64,000 nucleotides of DNA, taken from positions 1,550,001 through 1,614,000 of the forward strand of contig JAKZZE010000008.1 in assembly GCA_024220505.1 (NCBI GenBank), given 5' to 3'. The translations under genes and the position numbers were made by a program. Below the pieces are notes generated by a model. That model ran no database searches, was not told the origin of the DNA, and saw nothing but the letters and a program-made list of their open reading frames with translations. Positions 54,866-64,000 of the stretch are shown in pieces (the first letter of the stretch is position 1; each line of letters begins with the position of its first letter). Source of the stretch: Rhizopus arrhizus (Eukaryota > Mucoromycota > Mucoromycetes > Mucorales > Rhizopodaceae).

Positions 54866-56778
54866 ATGATAAGAGATGAAGAAGATAATAAAAGTGAAAT
54901 GAGTCAGCGTAGAAATAATACATTCTCATGGTCATCTACACAGAGTTCAATTTTTACTCAATTCACTTTATATTCTATTACAGAAGAAGACCTTGTTTGG
55001 AACTATTTAATGCTTCAAGGCTATTTAAGCTTGAACACAGATCAAGAAAGAAGAGTTAAGATGATAGAGATGGTCTGTCGATTAGCATCACAGGGAAATT
55101 TGGTGATGATACAACAATTCATGGTCCATGAAAGAACAAGAGCATATGTTCAATTGGATGGAGTGACTGAAGAAGAACATTGGACACCATTAATGTATGC
55201 TAGTTGCTTTGGAAAATCACCTGTGGCTCGATATTTATTAGAAAGGGGAGTGAAAGCGGATGCTCAAGACAAATGTAAACCACATAAATACTGTACTAAT
55301 TACTCAAGTATTAACCATTATATAGTAGGATGGACCCCGCTGATGTGGGCTGTTATAAATGATCATTGTGATGTAGTCGAGATATTATTAGAATACAATG
55401 CATCGCTCGACATAAACTCGACTCACGGTGCAACTGTCTACGACTTGGTCAACACAACTAACGAAAGAATGATGCAGTACTTTCAACGCCCTAATACAGT
55501 AAAAGAGGCACAGTTTATGTGGGATCAATGCTTACCAGATCAAATGTTTGTCTTTTCTGAGGATCAACTCGATACAATCTTGAACGTCGCCATCACCAAG
55601 CTGAAATTACCTATTAAATCAAGGTCCGAAATTTATGTCCCTGCAAATATTCTTTTTTTGTGTGCTCGTTATGCTCATTATTATTACTCAACAAGTGAAT
55701 TAGTTGATAAATTATTAGCTGAAGCTATTCAAAGAATAAAAGATGTCATTCAAGTAAGAGAAAAAAAAAAAAGAAGCTTTGTATTGATTTTAACTTACAT
55801 TCTAATGTATAGAGTAACAAACGGGATGTTCATACATTAGCCTTTTGGATATCCAACTTGACTCATTTATTATTCTATCTCAAAAAAGACACAGCTCTTG
55901 TAGCCTCTGCAGCAGAACATCAACTCTTAATTTCCGAGCTTGTCTCTGAGGCTTATACTGCCCTTATAGACGATTCACAAAAGCGGCTGGATTACATTCT
56001 CGAATCTGCCATGCTTGAATTTGAGCCACTCGACGGCTTTGATGTCATTCACTTTGCTCACGACTGGCAACGCTTCTTTTTTCGTCGATCCTCTTCCTCA
56101 GCGTTTGTAGAGACGATATCCTCGCCTACTTCTGTTACTCACTTATTGAGTTCTATCTTATACGTGCTTCAGTCGTATGAGGTGCATCCAACCATTATCC
56201 ATCAGGCCCTATCTCAACTGTTTCACTTCTTCTCATGTGAAATGTTTAACCGTATCCTGAGCAATAAGCGTATGCTGTGCAGGTCCAAGGCGCTTCAAAT
56301 ACGTATGAATCTTACAGTGATTGAGGAGTGGGCTCGACAACAAGGCTTGACGATCGAAAGCCATTTGGTACCTGTAATTCAGATGGTTCAACTGCTGCAG
56401 TGTGTTTCTCAACTGACAGATCTTGTAGATTTTATACATACGATAAAATCGTTTGATCTCTTGAATCCAATTCAAATCAAGCGATTGATTGTACAATATC
56501 GGTATGAAGTGAATGAAAGACGAGTACCTGAAGAGATTGAAAAATATACAATGCAAATTGCAGAGGATACAATAAAGCAGTATGCTCAAGAAAAGAAAAC
56601 AAGTCGAAATAATAGTATGGCAAGTTTAATATACGAAGAAGATGAAGGAAGAGTGAAAGAGAAAAGGGATTCAGCTTATATGCTACCCTTCTCACTACCA
56701 ACCTTAATAAGTGAAAAAGTAATTCCTGTCATACCTGAAGATTGGCTTATGAAGTTGACCCCTTTATTTTCTCCCTAA
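54866..56778 (+). CDS. Ankyrin-repeat protein with a DIL (dilute) domain
   Basis: Three exons, 54866-55274, 55326-55753 and 55813-56778, join in phase and give 600 residues. Ankyrin repeats appear at about residues 95-175 (HWTPLMYASCFGKSPVARYL, then GWTPLMWAVINDHCDVVEIL). The rest matches the DIL fold, the cargo-binding domain of class V myosins. It shows LAFWISNLTHLLFYLKKDTA, LFHFFSCEMFNRILSNKRML and, near the end, QMVQLLQCVSQLTDLVDFIH. Fungi have a non-motor protein with this ankyrin-then-DIL order, thought to work in vesicle or organelle traffic. The first intron (51 nt) has no in-frame stop, so unspliced RNA would simply add 17 residues. The ankyrin consensus (DAQDKLGWTPLMWA) needs it removed. 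The C-terminal 60 residues are charged and disordered-looking. Confidence 0.88.
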
Positions 56779-56916
56779 AAAATTATTATTATTTACGCAT
56801 ATCATTACATCTCCTTTTTATATATATTTTTTTTATTGTTGTCCTGCATATAATTTCTTTCCTTTTTTTTCCTTTTTTTTTTTTTTTTCTTCTCTTTTTT
56901 TGTATAAATAAAAAAC

Positions 56917-59900
56917 ATGGAACAACAAAAGAAAATAAAAATATTTGAAAGAGAGTTGATTGAAGATCAATTTAATAGAATAAATCAAACAGATAATACA
57001 ACAGTGATTATTACACCAAAATATAATACAACAAATAAAACAGAACTTAAAGTAAAGGATGTTACTTTTTTCTATATATTTATGCTTACAGATAATAGAT
57101 TGGTGTATTATTGCCCTTTAGTCAAAAGAATGATAACTTGACAGCAAAAATTGTTTGGGCGTAAATAATACTTAATACAAAACAGTAAGAGAGCTCATAG
57201 TTACTTGGTAGTGGTTCATCGGCCATAAGAATGGCAGTGAATGATATAAATCAACAACAAATGATACCAGGTGCATATATAACACTCATCGAGAAGGATT
57301 CATTTCCAGATACAACACTCAATCAAATGTCAGTTACCAATGCTGTTTATTCATCTGTTACGTTATTACAACAAGGTGTTGTTGGTATCATTGGCGATAT
57401 TTCAAGTTCATGGACAAGTTTGAGTGCACTCATATCTTCTACTTTACAAGTACCACAGTGTTCGTTTACCGCCAATGCCGGTAATTATTCGAGACATCAT
57501 AAACAACAAAGCACTAATTTCATAAATATAGTGGCACTATCGGATAAAACACAATACAAATACTTTTTTAGAACGATACCAACACAAGTCATCATTGCTG
57601 ATGCCATGCTTGAATTTGCTTCTAAAGAAGGATGGAAAAAATTAGGCATCCTCTATACAGATGATCCACTTGGTCAACAATGTAATATTTATATACATCA
57701 ACAGCAACAACTTACTGATTATTATCATATAGTCTATCAAAGAGCCATCATTCAAGCAGGCACAATGGATATTCACATCACACAATATCAATCCATTCCC
57801 ACCAATTCAGATCAACAAAATGACGGCTTAAATAGTGCACTCAAGAACTTGACAGATAGTGGTGCACGTATCATTATGGTCGTAGCCAACCCAACAAGCA
57901 AAATCATGATCCGTGCCAATCAACTAGGACTTGTGAATGAGAATTATGTTTGGCTATTGATGGGTGATGCAGAAGAGGATTTGAAGACACAAGTCGACGT
58001 GTTCAATACAAATCATACACCTACAATTGATTATGCAAGTGCATTTCAAGGACTTTTTATGTTTGACAACTGGTTAGGATTGTATGGTTATCCTCCTTTT
58101 GAATCCTTTTTAGACCAGTGGGCGAAACTGAACCCTCAAATGTAACTACTATTAGAATAAGGAGTAAACAAAAGATGTTTATATATAACAAATAGGTATC
58201 CTTTTGCTGGCTATAGGAATATTAGTTATTATGAAGGGTAAAACTATTTATAATAGAGAATATAAACTATATTTCATGACACTAAAGCAAATAGGTTAGC
58301 TTATTCTTGTATGATGGTCATGGCTAAAGGATATGGGAAATTAATCGAAGACAGTAGTAATCAGACTGGACAATTACTTAAATTAGCATCAGGCGAGCTG
58401 GGTGATGAATTGCTGCCTCCTGCTTTTAATATAAACTATGTTGGTCCTGAAGGTCCAATGACATATGATTCAAACGGTGATCTTACTACAGGGTAGCTAT
58501 GGATAGTCTTGTATAATTTATTTATAAATAACAATCATATATAGAAACTATTTGGTTTATAATTTACAACATGGAAATAAAGTGGTTGTAGGTCAAAGCA
58601 CAGGTGGTATACTTAATATCACGTCAGCCCCTTTATTCTATGACGGTTCATACAATGTAAGGATAACAATAACATCATTTCCCCTTTCATTACTAATCGC
58701 TATTCTAGGCTCCTTTAGATTCACCACCAAGTGTAGCTTTAAATCCTGAACTAGGTTCTCCCATTTCAAATGTCATCCTTACCTTATCCTTTTGTGGTAT
58801 TTTGTTTTCATTCTTTTGCTTTTTACTGGTCTTGATTTATCGTAAACATGAAGTATTCAAAGTCTCAAGGTAGCCGCATACACATTAGCAATCATATCAA
58901 ACTTACTTGTAAAAGAGTAGTCCTTTGTTTTGCTGTTTAGAATTAATTGGGTTTATTTTGACCTATGGCTCTGTTATCACGATGATCGGCATACCAACAA
59001 CAGCCTCGTGTATCGTTACGCCTGTTACATTCAGTTTGGGTTTTTTGCTTGTGATAGGGTAAATAACAATAGGAGAGATAGAGTGTTGTGTAGATGCTAA
59101 TAAGATGATAATAGAAATATGATTGCCAAGAATTATAGGATATATAGAATATTTAATAACATTTTTATTACAAGAAGTATCATTACAGATGCACACTTGA
59201 TAAGATCTGTTGTAGCCATTGTAGGCATTGATATGGTAATTAATATTAGCAATAATAGTGCCTTGTATATTTATTTATATGTTTATAGATCATCTTGATT
59301 ATTGGCTTAATCGTTGCAAGACCACTTCCTACGAGATTTGATGTTTCATTTTCAACTCATTATTGGAAATGTGCTACAGAAGACAAGGGCAAAAAGATGG
59401 TCTTTTTAGTCTTGTCCACATCTTATGCGGCTTGCTTATTATTATTTGCTACCTTTTTAGCTTACAAGACACGATTTGCTGGTAAACAATACAATCGATA
59501 CAGTGAATGTAAACAAATGGGCTTATCTGTCTAGTAAGCACCTTTTATATCATCATCCACTCGATCTGATTCTTTATTAGTAATATCCTCTTTTCTGCAC
59601 TTGTTGGGTTTGCTGTGATTGTGAATCCATTAGCCGACTTTTATACCAAATATTACATCATTGTCATTGCCATTCTTTGGGCCACCACCTTTTCTCTCTT
59701 GATTTTGTTTTTCCCCAAAGTTCAAGCCTTTTATCAATACAAACTCAAGGAAAGAAGACAACGTAGACAATTAGAAGAAAAATCATTTGGACACCAACAA
59801 AATAGTTTGTTTTCATTTTTACAATCGGATCAACAATCACAACCTGTTATTAGTGAACTATTAAATCTAGATCAAATCTTGCATTCAGATGAGCCCATCT

Positions 59901-60355
59901 TATCTGAAAATAACTCAAGACGGAAACCAAGCGCGGTGAGTACAACCACGACGACTACAGGCGATGGATGTCAACTGATTGAAGTACATGAAGGTGAAAT
60001 GCCGATACGTAAAGTATTTCGATATTTTCCATTTTTATCACAATGGGAGATGCATCACATCATGGTCTTTCCTTGGTTGGGCTATTTCTCACACTTTTCT
60101 GTAAATAGTCAATTATAAAACAAATTGTCAACTCTAATCGTTACTCTATAGAAAGATGCCAAGAAAGGAACGGTCGTGTCCTATTATCAAGTTACTGTTT
60201 ATTCTGCTAAATTAGAAGATTACGTATTAAAAATACACGGCCAAGGGTGGTATGATATTTATATTCAGCTACCCACTTTAAACTCTTTGAATACATGGCA
60301 GCAATGCTTTAATCAAAAGAAGCCAGATGCACGACCTTATTTCACTACAGAATAA
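56917..60355 (+). CDS. Class C (GABA-B-like) G-protein-coupled receptor
   Basis: Twelve exons fit in phase: 56917-57051, 57099-57160, 57212-58141, 58196-58237, 58295-58492, 58545-58656, 58709-58869, 58918-59058, 59175-59235, 59289-59533, 59581-60100 and 60152-60355, giving 936 residues. The N-terminal two-thirds form a Venus-flytrap ligand-binding domain (ELKIGVLLPFSQKNDNLTAK, AVYSSVTLLQQGVVGIIGDI, AMLEFASKEGWKKLGILYTD). Seven membrane segments follow, starting NVILTLSFCGILFSFFCFLL, then VFKVSSPLFCCLELIGFILT, the Cys-containing TASCIVTPVTFSLGFLLVIG and IILIIGLIVARPLPTRFDVS. A cytosolic Ser/Thr-rich tail ends the protein. The cysteine-rich domain of other class C receptors is absent, as in GABA-B types. 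No signal peptide is seen at the proposed start. The ligand is unknown. Confidence 0.9.
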
Positions 60356-60526
60356 GTGATAAATAAAGTTTGGGAAGACTGCAGTTCAAAATGAATGAAA
60401 AAAAGATGCAGTACAATCACTTTGAGTTTGCAAATTACAAAGATTCATAATTGTCAAATTCCTTGAAATAAAAAAACAATTGTAAAATTGATTTGTTTAA
60501 TTTTTATATTGTTCAACTGCTTATAC

Positions 60527-61250
60527 AAAGTAGCAATGATGAAGTACCTCAAGAAAGCACTAGAAAAATATCTCAATCTACAAAACATAAAAAACGTAAA
60601 GATACTATTGTTATGCTGGTTGTTATTGCCACCTGCATAGTAAAAACAAAAAGGGAGCACATTAGCTTATCTATAGTTGACATAAACTTCAAAAGCTATC
60701 CTGCCGTTTAAAAGTTACCTGCTTCAAGAACAATCTCAATGTAGCATTAAGTGAGTATAAGTGAGTACCACCAAAACATTGGCGGTTTAAAGGATCTAAA
60801 GCATTTTCCTCTACCAAAAAAGCCAAGAGAAGGATACGCAGAAATGAATAGAGCAATTATTATCCAAAAAAACTATAAAGTATACATTCAAAGATTGTTA
60901 GAAAGCGCTGATACATCTACTAGCAGCAGCATTATTATTCATAGAGATCAAATGATCTATTCGGGTGAAATGCATACCATTTATAAAAAAAAGTTAAAGG
61001 AATCTTTTACAAGTTAATGATCAAAAGGAATCTGTAAAGATTCGATTGAATCATTTGGGTCGAAACGAGCATTACAAGGCATTTATTAGTAGCAAATTCA
61101 ACACGAACTTCACCTTTGGCTTTGTTTCCCCTTAACAAGAATATTTATTACTGCAGCCAATTTCCATTCATCTTGATGCTATCCACTGCATTACTGATTT
61201 TGATGATGGCATATTGTACACTATAGCCATTTAACCTGTAGTCTACATGT
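60527..61250 (+). pseudogene. Decayed coding region of unknown identity
   Basis: Plus-strand pieces in shifting frames look protein-like: SNDEVPQESTRKISQSTKHK (about 60530), ISLSIVDINFKSYPAV, KDLKHFPLPKKPREGYAEMN (60795), SSSIIIHRDQMIYSGEMHTI (to about 60985). After a shift come VNDQKESVKIRLNHLGRNEH and YKAFISSKFNTNFTFGFVSP, then a stop and QEYLLLQPISIHLDAIHC in the same frame. The run of sense through at least three disruptions suggests a dead gene or a transposon remnant. I do not recognise the family. Introns could explain one or two of the breaks, but not the in-frame TAA near 61132. Confidence 0.4.
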
Positions 61251-62048
61251 ATGTAATAGGTCAGTTTTGTATCCTTTAAAAGCCTTTCATATATTTATCA
61301 GCAAAAAATCGTAAGAATGGAAACTCTAACTACAAACCAGTGCGGCAGAATATAAGGGGGGACTTAAGCTGTATATCCTAAAGCGACCGTCCAGTTGGGC
61401 CATTTTCATGTAAAAAATTTGAAAATACATAAAGTTGAGAAACTTTACTAAAAATGCAGAAATGAATAAGATTTTGAATGGAGAGGAACCATTTGCAAGC
61501 ATATTTATTTATTTAAATAAAAATTGGCATTAGATGCATAACAAAAGAAATTCTTGTCTTGTATGGAACATATGTATATTCTGTACGAAAAACTTCAATT
61601 AGAACACATTGTACTTATTTAATCACTGTTTATTAAACCATAGATATCTTGCAATTCTATCGTCCTATCGTTTACAAGTTGAAATAACGTAGACTGTATC
61701 CAGTTGTGGACTGTCAGAAAACAGTATCAGGTTATGCAATATGAAGGGTTAATTTTAACAGTGTTTTTAATAGATTTAGCAAAAGAACACGGATGCGGCC
61801 ATTAATATTCGTTAATCTTCATATCATAGATAAGCCCTGGTTGCAATTTTTTTTTCGTAGTATCCTTCCTTACAAAGAGAAAATCCTGCTGGTCACCTTA
61901 TTTGACCCTCGGATCCTTAAACCGTCACTGTGTCATCTTAGTGGTAGTGGTTTAAGTATGCGACAAAGAGCCAGTCATGAATCAAGCTTGTATTATGAGT
62001 TATTAATATAGTAACAACAATAGCAATTCAATACATAATAAACTTTCT
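61251..62048. other. Intergenic region
   Basis: A+T-rich DNA. A plus-strand frame at 61793-62011 includes VTLFDPRILKPSLCHLSGSG but has no support as a gene. No RNA gene recognised. Confidence 0.4.
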
Positions 62049-63589
<1,541 letters not shown>

Positions 63590-63699
63590 AAGCATATAAA
63601 AGCATTTGCATGTACAAACCTGATGTACTCATTTGTTATGTGTGTGTTTGTATTGGAAAGAAAGAAAAAAAAAAAAAACGCGTTTTTTTATTATCAGAA

Positions 63700-63976
63700 G
63701 AGTCTGTACATGCCACTCCTTCCTTTCCATATATGGAATATGCTAACAGTATTTCGAACAGGCTGTCCGATGCAGGTGGTTAGCAGTCGTAAAACTGGTG
63801 GATATGCCATATATGGAAATGTAAGAAATTTTTTAAGTAAACGTTTACCTCATTGAGAATCTGACAAACCTAGAAAATGTCGAGACACGTATGCCTATGA
63901 GCTTGGGCCTAAAGATGAACAATTGAACAAAAAAATTAAGCCTTTGGCAGATAAACTTGAAACAGCGGAAATTTAG
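63700..63976 (+). other. Coding-like stretch with one in-frame stop, unresolved
   Basis: One plus-strand frame reads CPMQVVSSRKTGGYAIYGNV and LSKRLPH, then TGA, then ESDKPRKCRDTYAYELGPKD and KKIKPLADKLETAEI before TAG at about 63974-63976. A GTAAGA donor-like site at 63821 and an AG at 63856-63857 suggest an intron, but that join breaks the phase. It may be the 3' part of a small intron-containing gene divergent from the WD40 gene, or a pseudogene. Confidence 0.35.
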
Positions 63977-64000
63977 AAAAGCCTGTAACGTATATAGGAA

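Noticed and set aside
61793..62011. Plus-strand frame of 72 codons before the WD40 gene
   Set aside because: It has a plausible-looking middle but no homology I recognise, no splice partners and overlaps the likely 3' flank of the WD40 gene.

Overview
The window reads as nuclear DNA of a filamentous fungus, most likely an early-diverging one of the Mucorales type (Mucoromycota). It is A+T rich, genes are closely spaced on both strands, and most coding genes are split by introns of about 45-75 nt with GT..AG ends. The gene set includes a class C (GABA-B-like) receptor, a Skn7-type HSF/response-regulator factor, a DASH subunit, exocyst Sec8, Pmc1, Ccc1 and Nup133. The repeats include DIRS-like, LINE, Mutator-like and IS630/Tc1-like elements. 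The species cannot be named from the sequence alone.

Layout. 1-10 kb: minus-strand genes for Sec8 (cut by the window edge), a Pmc1-type Ca2+ ATPase, a small membrane protein and nucleoporin Nup133. 10-12.1 kb: no gene seen. 12.2-13.2 kb: a secreted GH16 glucanase. 13.5-30.7 kb: a mobile-element island with a terminal-repeat remnant of an IS630/Tc1-like element, a decayed DIRS-like retroelement, a Mutator-like transposase pseudogene, a transposase fragment, a LINE whose two ORFs are both open, a second transposase relic and an LTR-type gag remnant. Two host genes survive inside the island, one of them a Dpy-30/Sdc1-type COMPASS subunit. 31.1-42 kb: a small Cys-rich pseudogene, a secreted phospholipase C-like phosphoesterase, a Ccc1/VIT1 transporter, a secreted zincin and a polytopic membrane protein, separated by long gene-free stretches. 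42.2-50 kb: Dad2, seryl-tRNA synthetase, an unidentified coiled-coil protein, SF3b4 and Skn7. 50.9-60.4 kb: a Q/K-rich protein, a bZIP factor, a small acidic protein ending in three cysteines, an ankyrin-DIL protein and the class C receptor. 60.5-64 kb: a decayed coding stretch, an RBBP4/Msi1/Hat2-like WD40 protein and an unresolved coding-like tail.

How the genes relate. There are no operons. Themes that can be read are secretion and membrane traffic (Sec8, ankyrin-DIL), calcium and metal storage (Pmc1, Ccc1), nuclear and chromatin machinery (Nup133, Dpy-30, RBBP4, SF3b4, Dad2) and environmental response (Skn7, bZIP, class C receptor). Exon joins were worked out by hand by requiring phase agreement and family similarity. 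They are exact for most genes and only approximate for Nup133, the middle of RBBP4 and the decayed elements. I found no convincing new defence-like or biosynthetic system. The most notable points are splice-site oddities (a GC-AG intron, an apparent GT-AC intron, a stop-free 3n intron, a possible 32-nt intron), the direct transposon-end repeats bracketing the island, and the 14-mer repeated around the LINE.
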